Shown here: positions 23,823-33,030 of the stretch, piece after piece
Position numbering within the stretch: the first letter of the stretch is position 1
Layout: every line of letters begins with the position of its first letter
Assembly (NCBI GenBank): GCA_029262005.1
Contig: JAJDAG010000089.1
Coordinates: 1-64,000 of the forward strand
Direction of reading: 5' to 3'
DNA length: 64,000 nt
Source: Candidatus Zhuqueibacterota bacterium
GTDB taxonomy: Bacteria; Zhuqueibacterota; Zhuqueibacteria; Oceanimicrobiales; Oceanimicrobiaceae
The notes under the pieces: generated by a model
What the model was told of the DNA's origin: nothing
Database searches by the model: none
Seen by the model: the letters and a program-made list of their open reading frames with translations, nothing else
Translations under genes and position numbers: made by a program

Positions 23823-25943
23823 ATGCCAAAATCATTAGTCTGTCTTTTCATTTCTTTACTTCTGCTCATGTCTTGTGCGGGTTCCAGGTTTAAGCTGCAT
23901 CCGTGGGAGAAGCTACCGAAAGCAGAATACACAATTCCACCCTATTCGAAGCATTTGGCGAAATTCAAAATCGCACTTGATCCCGGCCATGGTGGCAACG
24001 CAGATATTCCCGGTTACAAGCGTGGCCCTACAGGAAAACGCGAAGCAGTGATGAACCTGAACGTCGCTTTCTTTTTGAAGCAGTTTCTTGAATCGGCCGG
24101 TGCAACGGTTTTTATGACGCGAGTGGATGAGCGTTTTGTTGCTTTGCAAGAGCGGGCAAGCATGGCTGCTGCCGCCGGTAGTGATTTCATGATTTCTTTG
24201 CACCATAACGCAAGCAACAATCCTGAAACCAATTACGCGGCGGTTTTTTATCATCTTACGCCGGACCATTCTCCGGTCAGCATGGATTTGGCGCGCAATA
24301 TCTATTTTGGCCTGGTGGATGCCTTACATTTACCGCAAGTTTTAGAAGGTGGATTGTTGACGGATCGGTTATTTTATCCAGCTGGTTTTGGTGTACTGCG
24401 TCGCTCAACAATTCCTGCGATCCTGCTTGAGTCGTCTTTTTATTCAAATCCCTTCGAAGAAAAACGTTTGACCGACTTGAACTACAATCGCCGTGAAGCT
24501 TATGGTATTTTTCTCGGGCTGGCGCGTTGGGCCGCCGGCGGTGTTCCGAGTGCTCAAAAGCGCAAACCTGTCGGCATTTCAACGACAAAACAACCTCTTA
24601 TCGAGTATGAATTGTTTGACGGTATTTCGCAGCGTGGTCGCCGTAGTTTACACGATAAATTGATTTTTACGGGATCGGTTGACGCCAGAATTGATGGTGC
24701 TCGAGTGCCCGTGACTTTATCGGGAAATGATGGAATTCTGTCGTTTGCGCCGGACAGCATTCTTGGTAATGGCGCACACACGGTGCAGGTCGATTTTGAG
24801 AATCTGTTCAAAAACCACAATTTGCCTCGAACGGATACTTTTATTGTGGCTGCGCCCGCCGATTCTATTAATTTTTTGTACACCATGCAGTATTTGCCGG
24901 CCGACACGTTTGCAGTTATGCCCATTCTTTTGAAATTTTTTGACAGCGATGGCACGCCGATATGGGATAGCACTCGTGTGTCTATTCGCGCAGACAAGGG
25001 TGCAATAATGCCGGAGACACCGCAACTGCGAGATGGCAGGGTCAGGGTATATTACCGGGCCCACAAAGAAATCGGCCTTGTACAACTCATTGCATCCACA
25101 CCCGCTTTTTCTGATACTCTATTGCTGTCACTCACGCCGCGTGGTCGGACATGGATTGTCAGTGGTACTGTTTTGGACGGCGCTACAGACGCTCCCGTGG
25201 AAACAGCCACAGTCCGGTTGAACGACTCCACCTGGACAGTAACAGATAAAAACGGGTTTTATTCTTTTTTTAGTCCACCAACTGGATTTGACACGCTGAG
25301 CGTAGAGCGGGATGGTTACGCCCAGGCATGGCAATCGATACAAGTCGACAGCATGCGAAGTTTGCAAGCTCACTTTCGACTCAAACCGAACTTTGACGGT
25401 TTGCTGCACGGCGAGGTTGTCATTCTTGACGCAGCTCTTGGCGACTCAGCCACTGCTGATTTTTTTTCGGACTCTCTTTCCGTTGCAAGTGTAAATTTTG
25501 AAATGGTGCAACAGTTGGCTGCCATGTTGCGCTGGGCCGGTGCAAAACCGGTACTGGTACGCGAGCGGAACGAATGGCTGTCTGCACCCAAACGCATCGA
25601 TCTGGTGAATGCGGTACCAGAGGGTTGGTATTTGAAGTTTTCTTATGAGAATTGGGAGTCAGATTCCGTGTTTGTGCAAGCGACAATTTACCCTGCTAAC
25701 AAGGTTGGGGAGAAAATCGCCAGCTCAATCGTGGGTACATTTGCTGCTGTTCCGAACGTTCAGGGAAGTATTTTGCAAAATACGGAGATTCCGGAAGTAA
25801 CGTTAACAAACAAAACAGCACTTGAAGTGCGTATTCGGTGTAGGGAGCCCGAAATACTAAAGCGGGATTTATCTGCCCTGTTCAGAGGAATAGTGGAACA
25901 TTATCTTGTGGAACACCAGGCCAGTGCAAAACAGGCAGAATGA
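23823..25943 (+). CDS. Lipoprotein N-acetylmuramoyl-L-alanine amidase with decayed second amidase-like domain
   Basis: About 706 residues from the ATG at 23823, chosen because it starts a lipoprotein signal ending LLMSCAGS; a GTG at 23754 and an ATG at 23799 are alternatives. The first domain is a zinc Amidase_3: KIALDPGHGG (zinc His), the Glu in KREAVMNLNVAFFLKQFL, DFMISLHHNAS (second His) and AILLESSFYSNPFEE (catalytic Glu). It cleaves the lactyl-peptide bond of murein. A beta-rich linker and a carboxypeptidase-regulatory-like repeat (VSGTVLDGATDAPVETATV) follow. The last 200 residues (VVILDAALGD, FEMVQQLAAMLRWAGAKPVLV, GWYLKFSYE) mirror the amidase fold order but lack the zinc ligands. It is probably anchored in a membrane facing the periplasm. 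Confidence 0.88.
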   Translation: MPKSLVCLFISLLLLMSCAGSRFKLHPWEKLPKAEYTIPPYSKHLAKFKIALDPGHGGNADIPGYKRGPTGKREAVMNLNVAFFLKQFLESAGATVFMTRVDERFVALQERASMAAAAGSDFMISLHHNASNNPETNYAAVFYHLTPDHSPVSMDLARNIYFGLVDALHLPQVLEGGLLTDRLFYPAGFGVLRRSTIPAILLESSFYSNPFEEKRLTDLNYNRREAYGIFLGLARWAAGGVPSAQKRKPVGISTTKQPLIEYELFDGISQRGRRSLHDKLIFTGSVDARIDGARVPVTLSGNDGILSFAPDSILGNGAHTVQVDFENLFKNHNLPRTDTFIVAAPADSINFLYTMQYLPADTFAVMPILLKFFDSDGTPIWDSTRVSIRADKGAIMPETPQLRDGRVRVYYRAHKEIGLVQLIASTPAFSDTLLLSLTPRGRTWIVSGTVLDGATDAPVETATVRLNDSTWTVTDKNGFYSFFSPPTGFDTLSVERDGYAQAWQSIQVDSMRSLQAHFRLKPNFDGLLHGEVVILDAALGDSATADFFSDSLSVASVNFEMVQQLAAMLRWAGAKPVLVRERNEWLSAPKRIDLVNAVPEGWYLKFSYENWESDSVFVQATIYPANKVGEKIASSIVGTFAAVPNVQGSILQNTEIPEVTLTNKTALEVRIRCREPEILKRDLSALFRGIVEHYLVEHQASAKQAE

Positions 25944-26014
25944 ATTATCGTCAGCGCAGATTAACTCCCTGCCGGAAATGGTAATATTTTCTGGTTAAGA
26001 ATACGTTGGAGAAT

Positions 26015-26854
26015 TTACTTCATCAACTTCCGTCCGCTTTCGAACATCACACTTAAATATTCCTGCAAGATTTCTCTGGGTTTTTCCGAATTAACCAGTT
26101 CCTGATACTTCAGCAAAGCGCCGTTCCAGCCTTCAGACTGCCAACTCACAGCTGCAGGCAATTTCGTTTTTTTGAGTTCCTCGGGCATTGGGTAGGCTGA
26201 AATGTAGAAATATGGCTCAGCGAGGCCTTCATCGCCGGTAGAAAAGCCAAAGCTCATTTGTGCATCTGCCATTTCTTCGTCACTCGGGTCAATATCAGGA
26301 ATCAGGTTCCCGGAAAACCAGACAAATGCCATATCAAAATGGTGTGACCAAATGCATGTCGGGCTTGTTTCTTCGCGCATCCCGGATTTAAATTCTTCAA
26401 AAATCATGGCGATTTGGCCCAATGCCTGCCAAAAACGATTTGCAGCAACAGGGTCGTATTCGCGCTCTGTGTTGTCCTGAAATTCGCCCTGATCAATTTC
26501 GGGTTTGATGCCTAAAGTTGTCAGGATTTTCAGGAGGTTGTCGCAAAAGTGGTGGACGGATTGGCCGTTTAAAGCGCTTCGAATATGATCTCCTTTGCTC
26601 GTTGCAATGACCAATTCATGCTTCATTAAGTTCAGCTCAAGTGTGAAAGCAAAAGAGTCTGAAGTGCCGCCGGCAGTAATTGGTGGTGTGACCAGTCCTG
26701 TTACGCCGGGGCGCAGGCTGATGTGCCACCAGTGCTTGGTTCGCGGCGCCAGTGCCTCGCGAACGGCGCCCATGACTTTTGTGTAGGCATGAATTGTGTC
26801 ACGGGTGCCGCGCCACTTATCCAGAGAGAGTTCGGGGAAATTTGTATCGGGCAT
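26015..26854 (-). CDS. DUF5996-family protein
   Basis: A 279-residue cytoplasmic protein. The N-terminus WRGTRDTIHAYTKVMGAVREAL and HWWHISLRPGVTGLVTPPI match the DUF5996 family pattern. Later segments include FAFTLELNLMKHELVI, IWSHHFDMAFVWFSGN and PYFYISAYPMPEEL, rich in His and Trp. Function is unknown; no catalytic set is recognised. There is no signal or membrane segment. It stands alone, 183 bases from ytxJ on the same strand. Confidence 0.8.
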   Translation of the reverse strand: MPDTNFPELSLDKWRGTRDTIHAYTKVMGAVREALAPRTKHWWHISLRPGVTGLVTPPITAGGTSDSFAFTLELNLMKHELVIATSKGDHIRSALNGQSVHHFCDNLLKILTTLGIKPEIDQGEFQDNTEREYDPVAANRFWQALGQIAMIFEEFKSGMREETSPTCIWSHHFDMAFVWFSGNLIPDIDPSDEEMADAQMSFGFSTGDEGLAEPYFYISAYPMPEELKKTKLPAAVSWQSEGWNGALLKYQELVNSEKPREILQEYLSVMFESGRKLMK

Positions 26855-27037
26855 GATATATATCCTTATGAATTTTGGTGTATAAAATACGCTTGCTGCA
26901 TTGGTTGTGGCTTACTTCCCGGGCATGTACACCATCATCCGGCTGAAGTGATCCGGTCAGCCGGTTGCAGCCCTCGCTCCATTTTCTATAAATGGCGATT
27001 TGACTCGACCTGTTTACACAAAATAACGAATGAGAAT

Positions 27038-27409
27038 TCACTCTTGAAGATTGAGTGCTTCCCTAATTCCCGCCACAGTTACATCAGAGTGTGAGGCATT
27101 AAAAATAGCTTTGCCACCACGCACAAGCAGAACTTGTGGCGATTGATGTTGAACCCCAAACGTGGTTGCGACCTGTTGCGAAATCGCCGGTTGTGCCAGC
27201 AAATCGAGATAATAGACTCGTAAAGAGTCCGGCTGAATGTTCCAGCGCCGCTCGAGTCTGCTCTTGGCGGCTATGCTGATGGGGCAGCGAGTGCTGTGCT
27301 TGAACACGGCAACCGGCTGCTTTTCTGACTCCGTAATAATTTTCTTGAGCTGACTTTCTGATTCAAGTGCATGCCACTCAAGTGTTGAACTTTTCTTTCT
27401 ACCAAACAT
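27038..27409 (-). CDS. ytxJ: Bacillithiol-system redox protein YtxJ
   Basis: A 123-residue thioredoxin-fold protein. The signature VFKHSTRCPISIAAKSRLE contains the monothiol active Cys (RCPIS in place of CxxC), and VYYLDLLAQPAISQQVATTF and FGVQHQSPQVLLVRGG match YtxJ proteins. The family is linked by distribution and context to bacillithiol and acts as a putative bacilliredoxin-like protein in the cytoplasm. It implies that this organism makes bacillithiol, although no bshA/B/C gene is in the window. It stands alone. Confidence 0.9.
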   Translation of the reverse strand: MFGRKKSSTLEWHALESESQLKKIITESEKQPVAVFKHSTRCPISIAAKSRLERRWNIQPDSLRVYYLDLLAQPAISQQVATTFGVQHQSPQVLLVRGGKAIFNASHSDVTVAGIREALNLQE

Positions 27410-27704
27410 AATGTTTTTCCCGGTTGATTGTCTTTAGAACTGGATTATGGTACAAAACATTCCAACATTTTCCAAGTATATCGTCATTTATTTTTTTATT
27501 TGTTTTCGTTTGTGAATTGGCGCAAGTTTATGTTTGTTGCGCTTGATCCTTATTAATCTTATGAAGTGCCTTGTTCAGGGGAAAATATTCCGGTGTATAT
27601 TTCGCCAACTGGGAGGGCGGAATTCGTTTGGCCGCTCAATTGTGAGTGGGATTTGTATTTACGGTTTGCAGATCGGGAGATTTTAGACGATGCTTCCTTT
27701 GCAG
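27410..27704. other. Intergenic region, nothing recognised
   Basis: About 300 bases upstream of ytxJ and downstream of the rpsU terminator. Plus-strand ORFs cross it, but they only read the complement of the terminator and rpsU. No promoter is confidently placed. Confidence 0.3.
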
Positions 27705-27754
27705 TAAAACGCAAAAACCCTGCTTCTTTTTTTCAAAAGAGCAGGGCCTTTGCG
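27705..27754 (-). terminator. Rho-independent terminator of rpsU
   Basis: On the minus strand GCAAAGGCCCTGCTC pairs with AGCAGGGTTTTTGC across a short A-rich loop and is followed by GTTTTACT. It starts a few bases after the rpsU stop codon. Confidence 0.85.
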
Positions 27755-27762
27755 TAAAGAAC

Positions 27763-27960
27763 CTAAAGCAGATGTCTGTTTTTTCGTTGGCGTTTTTTGG
27801 CCAGATTTTTTGCGATCTTGCGTTCTTCGCTCGGTTTCATATAAAAACTTTTTCGTTTTACATCTCGGTAAACACCGGCGCGTTGACATCGCTGTTTGAA
27901 CCGCCTCAGAGCTCGGTCTATAGATTCGCCATCTCTCAGGGTGATAACAATCACCTTCAT
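27763..27960 (-). CDS. rpsU: 30S ribosomal protein bS21
   Basis: A 65-residue basic protein of the small ribosomal subunit. VIVITLRDGESIDRALRRFK, CQRAGVYRDVKRK and KPSEERKIAKNLAKKRQRK are diagnostic. In many bacteria bS21 helps initiation at the mRNA anti-Shine-Dalgarno region. AAGGGGGG lies directly before the ATG. A terminator follows, so it is monocistronic. Confidence 0.97.
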   Translation of the reverse strand: MKVIVITLRDGESIDRALRRFKQRCQRAGVYRDVKRKSFYMKPSEERKIAKNLAKKRQRKNRHLL

Positions 27961-28223
27961 CCCCCCTTTCGCGGTTTTTTTTGTGCCATGAGTAAATTCC
28001 TAATATTAAAAATTATACCATGAAAATCGACCAAAGGTTTCCTTTCTTAAAAAGAAACATCAAATAAACACGACGATAGGCCTGGATTTAATTCCTGGTA
28101 AGTTGTGTTTTGTCAAAATATTCATAGTGTGACTTTGATTTTTGCAGTGTGTATTTTGGGATGTTTGCTTTGTCTAATGATACAGTTTGCTCTATTTTAT
28201 TGGCTTAGTGAACTTGTCGGTGT

Positions 28224-29603
28224 TTATCTTTTCCCATGACGGATGGCACGCGCCCGCTCTTCATACATATTGCCTTCATTCTCTTGTCCCAATGACTTAT
28301 ACAATTTTGCAAGGGTTCGCAAGACGGTTATGACGCTACTGTGCTGAGTGCCAAATGCATTCTCACGAATTTCCAGTGCTCGTTTGTAGTAAGTGACCGC
28401 CTCGGAAAAGTTGCCACGCGTTTTGCACAAGCCTGCTATGTTAAACATAGAAGAAGCAACATTGGGGTGTGAAGGCCCGTGCGCTGTCTCAATGATTTTT
28501 AATGCTCGTCTATGGAGGCTCTCAGCCTGTGAGTATTTGCCTTGCGAATCGTAGAGCACAGCAAGGTTGTTTAGGGATGCCGCTAAATTAGGGTGGCTTG
28601 CACCTAAGTTTGTCTCGGTTATTTCGGCGGCGCGTTTATAAAGCGATTCGGCTTCCGTAAACCGTGCCTGTACTTTGTAAAGCGCTGCCAGGTTAGTAAG
28701 TGCACCTGCCACATCAGGGTGTTCGGCACCAAGAAGTTTCTCCGTAATTGCCAAAGCCTGTTTTAGAAGAGGTTCTGCCGCACTGAGGTTGCCATGGCTC
28801 TTATAGACTTCTGCCAGGCTGACATAAAGGGCCGATACCTGTAAGCTCTCTTTGCCAAACATGCGCTCTTTTACGGCGAGCGCTTGCTTGTAAAGTGGCT
28901 CTGCCTCAGCGTATTTGCCCTGCATTTTGAGCACGGAAGCGAGGTTGTTTTTGGCAACAGCGACTTCAGGGTGATCCGGGCCGAGGCTCGCCTGTATAAT
29001 GCCCAGAGAACGTCGGTGCAGTGCTTCTGCTTGCTTGTGGTTGCCTTGCTTATCACTCAGAACTGCAAGATTGTTTAAAGCGGTGGCCACATCAGGGTGG
29101 TTTGGACCGAGTGCTTTTTCCCTTATTTCCAATGAACGCTTGTAAAGATTGTAAGCTTTTTGTGAGTTGCCTTTTGCATTTTGCAAGGCAGCAAGATTAT
29201 TGAGTGAAATGGCGACTTCCGGATGTTCTTCTCCGAAAGCTTTTTCTCTGATTTCCAGTGCGCGTTTGTGCAGCGTTTCAGCTTTCGCTATATTGCCTTT
29301 TTCCCGGTGAAGTACTGCAAGATTGTTTAGTGATGATGCAATTTCCGGGTCATCGCTTTCCAGTATTTTTTCACGTATGGCCAGCGCTTTCGTGTGAAAT
29401 GATTCAGCCTTGGTGTAATCGCCAAGGGCTTTGTATAATTCACCGATGTTGTTCAAAGAAACGGCGAGGTCAATATTTTCTTCTTTAAAGATGCTCTCAG
29501 CGCTAGTAACTATTTCGTCTACAAGCTTTTCCGCCTCTGTATACTCGCCTTGCTGAAATAGTTTGACCAGTTTACTATTGAGCTCGTTCCACCTAGTACG
29601 CAT
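28224..29603 (-). CDS. Tetratricopeptide repeat protein (kinesin-light-chain type)
   Basis: A 459-residue protein almost wholly built of 42-residue TPR units, about ten copies, each with AEXLHKRALEIREKALG-like and HPDVATSLNNLAXLY-like halves. The first 40 residues form a shorter leading repeat. There is no signal peptide or enzyme domain, so it is a cytoplasmic protein-interaction scaffold. Such long KLC-type arrays are frequent in Cyanobacteria, Bacteroidota and KSB1-like genomes. Partners are unknown; it stands alone, divergent from the flavoprotein gene. Confidence 0.9.
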   Translation of the reverse strand: MRTRWNELNSKLVKLFQQGEYTEAEKLVDEIVTSAESIFKEENIDLAVSLNNIGELYKALGDYTKAESFHTKALAIREKILESDDPEIASSLNNLAVLHREKGNIAKAETLHKRALEIREKAFGEEHPEVAISLNNLAALQNAKGNSQKAYNLYKRSLEIREKALGPNHPDVATALNNLAVLSDKQGNHKQAEALHRRSLGIIQASLGPDHPEVAVAKNNLASVLKMQGKYAEAEPLYKQALAVKERMFGKESLQVSALYVSLAEVYKSHGNLSAAEPLLKQALAITEKLLGAEHPDVAGALTNLAALYKVQARFTEAESLYKRAAEITETNLGASHPNLAASLNNLAVLYDSQGKYSQAESLHRRALKIIETAHGPSHPNVASSMFNIAGLCKTRGNFSEAVTYYKRALEIRENAFGTQHSSVITVLRTLAKLYKSLGQENEGNMYEERARAIRHGKR

Positions 29604-30013
29604 TCACTTAATCTAGTTTTGGTAAGGTTGTTCTTTAGCATAAATAGATAGTCATTATTTACATGCAAAGCAAGCAGATAACTGGAATATTTAAGATGTA
29701 AAACGACGTTACTTGACATTAATTGTTTTTTGTAAAGCACAAACACCACTTGAAACTGTTTTTGCTATTGAGTAAGTTGAGAGTGTTCTTATGTTGCAGG
29801 TTTAATCTTTTCGCCTGATTTATTCATGAACTTTGCCATAGAGACACAGAGCACACTGAGAATACATAACTTACAATAACTGCTCACGTTGAAGATAGTT
29901 TTTAAGAGCAAATGGCGATTTTCATTTTTCTTAAACTCTAGCCTTTGACAAAGTGCGGAGAATTTAACAATAGATATTTGTGTAGTATCGTTATTTTGAG
30001 GTGAATGTAATTT
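29604..30013. repeat. Divergent intergenic region with dispersed CTCTGTGTCTCTGTGGC-type repeat
   Basis: Positions 29822-29864 (GCCATAGAGACACAGAGCACA core) are the reverse complement of a sequence also present at 42641-42688. Outside the core the two copies still agree (ATTCTCAGTGTGCTCTGTG and TTCATGAATAAA-like flanks). The rest is AT-rich and must hold the promoters of both flanking genes; a TTGACA at 29714 is the only hint. Confidence 0.55.
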
Positions 30014-31354
30014 ATGTCTGAAAATTTGGTTGTCATTGGAAATGGCATCGCTGGAATTACCACGGCAAGGCATGTTCGCAAAAGAAGCAACATGCAGATC
30101 ACTGTGATTTCTGCAGAAACGGAATATTTTTTTTCAAGAACTGCGCTTATGTATGTCTTCATGGGGCATATGCGGTTTTCGGACACAAAGCCTTATGCAG
30201 ATGATTTTTGGCAAAAAAATCGAATTGATCTTATATATGGAAAGGTTGAGCACATTGCCACGGAAAGTAAGACATTGCATCTGCTTGACGGTCGGACCAT
30301 TCCCTACGACAAGTTAGTGATTGCCACTGGCTCGAAGTCCAATAAATTTGGCTGGCCTGGCCAGGAACTGCCCGGGGTGCAAGGATTGTACTCATGGCAG
30401 GATCTTGAGTTGATGGAGGATAACACCAGAGGTATTTCCAGAGCAGTTATTGTTGGCGGTGGTCTTATTGGTATCGAAGTGGCTGAAATGCTGCTGTCAC
30501 GCAATATTCCGGTCACTTTTCTTGTTCGGGAAGAATTCTATTGGGACAATATTTTGCCCAAAGATGAGGCACGCATGATCGGGGAGCATGTGCGGCAACA
30601 CGGGGTGGATTTGCGCTTGCAAACCAATTTGCGTGAAATCTTGCCGGATGAAAAAGGCCGGGCCCGGGCGGTTGTGACTGACTCTGATGAAGAAATCGCT
30701 TGTGAGTTTGTCGCACTGACGCCTGGCGTGCATCCCAATATTGAGTTAGCCAGGAATTCAAAGATTGAAACAGGCCACGGCGTGTTGGTGAATGACTTTC
30801 TGGAAACCAATATTGACGGTGTGTACGCGGTCGGTGATTGTGCGGAGATAGTGGTGCCTGGTGACGCAAGAAACCGCATAGAACAACTTTGGTACACTGG
30901 CAAGATGCAAGGTGTTGCACTTGCCAAAACTATTTGTGGAGAGCGAAGTAAGTATGAGCGTGGCATTTGGTACAATTCCGCAAAGCTTATGGATATTGAA
31001 TATCAGACTTACGGCTTCGTAAGCAACTTGCCACGCGAAGGCGAGTCGTCTTTTTACTGGGAGCATTCGGGTGCACGGCACAGCATCCGAATCGTTTATG
31101 ACAGTGAAACTGAAAAGGTTCTCGGGTTTAATTTTTTTGGTATTCGTATGCGGCAGGATGTTTGTCAAAACTGGATTCGTGATGGCAAATCACTCTCTTT
31201 TGTTATAGAGCATTTGCGCACGGCCAATTTTGATCCTGAATTTTTTAGAAGATATGAGTGGGAAATCCTGACTGCTTACAACGATCAATATGGCGATTCG
31301 CTGAGTCTCCTTGGTAAGGTCGGATTGTATGATAGATTAATTGGGCAGAAATAA
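30014..31354 (+). CDS. FAD-dependent pyridine nucleotide-disulfide-type oxidoreductase
   Basis: A 446-residue flavoprotein. The FAD motif is VVIGNGIAGITTARHVRK (residues 6-23), the NAD(P)H motif is AVIVGGGLIGIEVAEMLLS, and the second FAD contact is NIDGVYAVGDCAEIV. The type resembles rubredoxin/ferredoxin reductases and the NirB N-terminal part. The C-terminal extension has LWYTGKMQGVALAKTICGE. The next gene, a membrane ferredoxin, starts two bases after its stop, so the pair is one operon and probably one electron-transfer module: NAD(P)H to flavin to Fe-S to quinone, or the reverse. The partner acceptor is unknown. Confidence 0.88.
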   Translation: MSENLVVIGNGIAGITTARHVRKRSNMQITVISAETEYFFSRTALMYVFMGHMRFSDTKPYADDFWQKNRIDLIYGKVEHIATESKTLHLLDGRTIPYDKLVIATGSKSNKFGWPGQELPGVQGLYSWQDLELMEDNTRGISRAVIVGGGLIGIEVAEMLLSRNIPVTFLVREEFYWDNILPKDEARMIGEHVRQHGVDLRLQTNLREILPDEKGRARAVVTDSDEEIACEFVALTPGVHPNIELARNSKIETGHGVLVNDFLETNIDGVYAVGDCAEIVVPGDARNRIEQLWYTGKMQGVALAKTICGERSKYERGIWYNSAKLMDIEYQTYGFVSNLPREGESSFYWEHSGARHSIRIVYDSETEKVLGFNFFGIRMRQDVCQNWIRDGKSLSFVIEHLRTANFDPEFFRRYEWEILTAYNDQYGDSLSLLGKVGLYDRLIGQK

Positions 31355-31356
31355 GA

Positions 31357-32883
31357 ATGGATACGCACGTACTTCATAAACCGCAGACAGGCATGCGAAT
31401 TGCCGGTTTGAGCATTTTTTTTCTGGGTTTCCTCATTTTTACATCCAGTCTGTTTGTGGGACAATATCAAATTAGCAAAAAGACGCTCACCGCGCTTTCC
31501 CGGCAAGTGCCGACGGAGCGGCTAGTCAAACTTGCTCCTTTGCAGAACCGAAACTACACGTCAAAAGTCGCTCTGCTCGCAGATATCGAAAAATATATCA
31601 ATGATGACGGGCAGGTGCAACCTTACCAACTCGGTGAATACAAGCTGGCAATTCTGAAAGAGGCCAACATCGGGCTGCTAAAGGAAAATCCAGGACTTTT
31701 CTTTTTGTGCAGTATTGTTCTAGCCGCGATAGGGGCGCTTGTTTTTATTCTTGCAGGGCTGAAAATGCCTGCCGGAATTCAACATAACCACATTTTTTTT
31801 AATTCTGCAATGAGCCGGGGCGTGTTGGGAATTAGTGCCGCTGTGTACTTGATTGGTTTTTACGTGCTGCTTTATTGGTACCCTGAATATATCGTGAATT
31901 TGCTGATTCTTTCCGATCCTGTCAGTGATTTCATCCGCAATATGCCTGCTGATCGCTGGTTTCTCTACGGAACGCTTTACACTTTTGCAGTAGCAGTCAT
32001 GGGTGTGAGAATGTTTGTGAAATACCGCCACAACCGCTATCATCTCGTTCGAACCGGTTCCGTGATATTCTTTCAGTTGGGTTTTGCATTTCTTTTGCCC
32101 GCTATTATGGAGCGCTTGAATCAGCCGAGTATGGACTTGAAAAACGCCTGGCCGCTAAATTACTCCTTCTTTATGGATTGGAACCTGAACAGCCTGACAA
32201 GTAGTGGCGGCTTCGGTTTGTTCCTCCTGTTCTGGGGGATTGTTTTGGCACTCATTGTCGTGCCGGCAATGACTTATTTTTTTGGTAAACGCTGGTACTG
32301 TTCCTGGGTTTGTGGTTGTGGCGGATTGGCTGAAACCCTTGGCGATCCTTACCGGCAACTTTCCAATAAATCTCTTAGCGCCTGGAAGATTGAGCGCTGG
32401 ACCATTCATTCTGTCCTGCTTTTTGCAGTGGTGATGACTGTGATGCAGATAGCAAATTTTCTTTCAGATGGCAACGTCTTTGCCAACTATACCTGGCGTG
32501 TGAATCAGGCTTATTCGTTTCTGATTGGTTCCGCATTCGCCGGTGTTGTCGGCACCGGATTTTATCCGTTAATGGGAAATCGTGTGTGGTGCCGTTTCGG
32601 TTGCCCTCTGGCGGCGATTCTCGGCCTGGTGCAAAAATTCAAGTCGCGATTTGTGATTGTAACGAATGGCGGGCAGTGTATCTCTTGTGGCAATTGTTCG
32701 ACATACTGTGAAATGGGCATTGACGTTCGTTGGTATGCACAACGTGAACAAAATATAGTGCGCGCTGCTTGTGTTGGTTGCGGTGTCTGTGCTGCGGTGT
32801 GTCCGCGAGGCGTGTTGCGGCTGGAAAACAGCGATCCGGCAATGCGGTTGAATATTGTGCCGGATGATGAATGTGGCCTCTGA
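31357..32883 (+). CDS. Membrane-bound 4Fe-4S ferredoxin (NapH/NosR/CcoG-like)
   Basis: A 508-residue polytopic protein with about 6-8 membrane segments. Two membrane-associated Cys motifs, WYCSWVCGCGGLAETLGDP and WCRFGCPLAAILGLV, are the polyferredoxin pattern of NapH and NosR C-termini. Two 4Fe-4S motifs follow: CISCGNCSTYCEMGIDV and CVGCGVCAAVCPRGVLRL. It should carry electrons between the quinone pool and a partner. The directly upstream flavoprotein is the probable partner. A non-cytoplasmic loop of about 90 residues lies after the first membrane segment. There are no nap or nos genes nearby, so the physiological role is open. Confidence 0.88.
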   Translation: MDTHVLHKPQTGMRIAGLSIFFLGFLIFTSSLFVGQYQISKKTLTALSRQVPTERLVKLAPLQNRNYTSKVALLADIEKYINDDGQVQPYQLGEYKLAILKEANIGLLKENPGLFFLCSIVLAAIGALVFILAGLKMPAGIQHNHIFFNSAMSRGVLGISAAVYLIGFYVLLYWYPEYIVNLLILSDPVSDFIRNMPADRWFLYGTLYTFAVAVMGVRMFVKYRHNRYHLVRTGSVIFFQLGFAFLLPAIMERLNQPSMDLKNAWPLNYSFFMDWNLNSLTSSGGFGLFLLFWGIVLALIVVPAMTYFFGKRWYCSWVCGCGGLAETLGDPYRQLSNKSLSAWKIERWTIHSVLLFAVVMTVMQIANFLSDGNVFANYTWRVNQAYSFLIGSAFAGVVGTGFYPLMGNRVWCRFGCPLAAILGLVQKFKSRFVIVTNGGQCISCGNCSTYCEMGIDVRWYAQREQNIVRAACVGCGVCAAVCPRGVLRLENSDPAMRLNIVPDDECGL

Positions 32884-33030
32884 GTAAATACGCCGGCAGC
32901 CCGGTTCAATAGGACTATCGACCTTACCTGGGATTTGCCCCATTCGCCACTTTCCTGTTGCGAATCATTACATTTATTTTACCTTAGTAGTATACTCAAT
33001 TCTGAAATTATTATTTCAAAATAACTTCAA

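Noticed and set aside
27566-28023. Plus-strand ORFs over rpsU
   Set aside because: Shadow of rpsU and its terminator; the minus-strand protein is unmistakable bS21.
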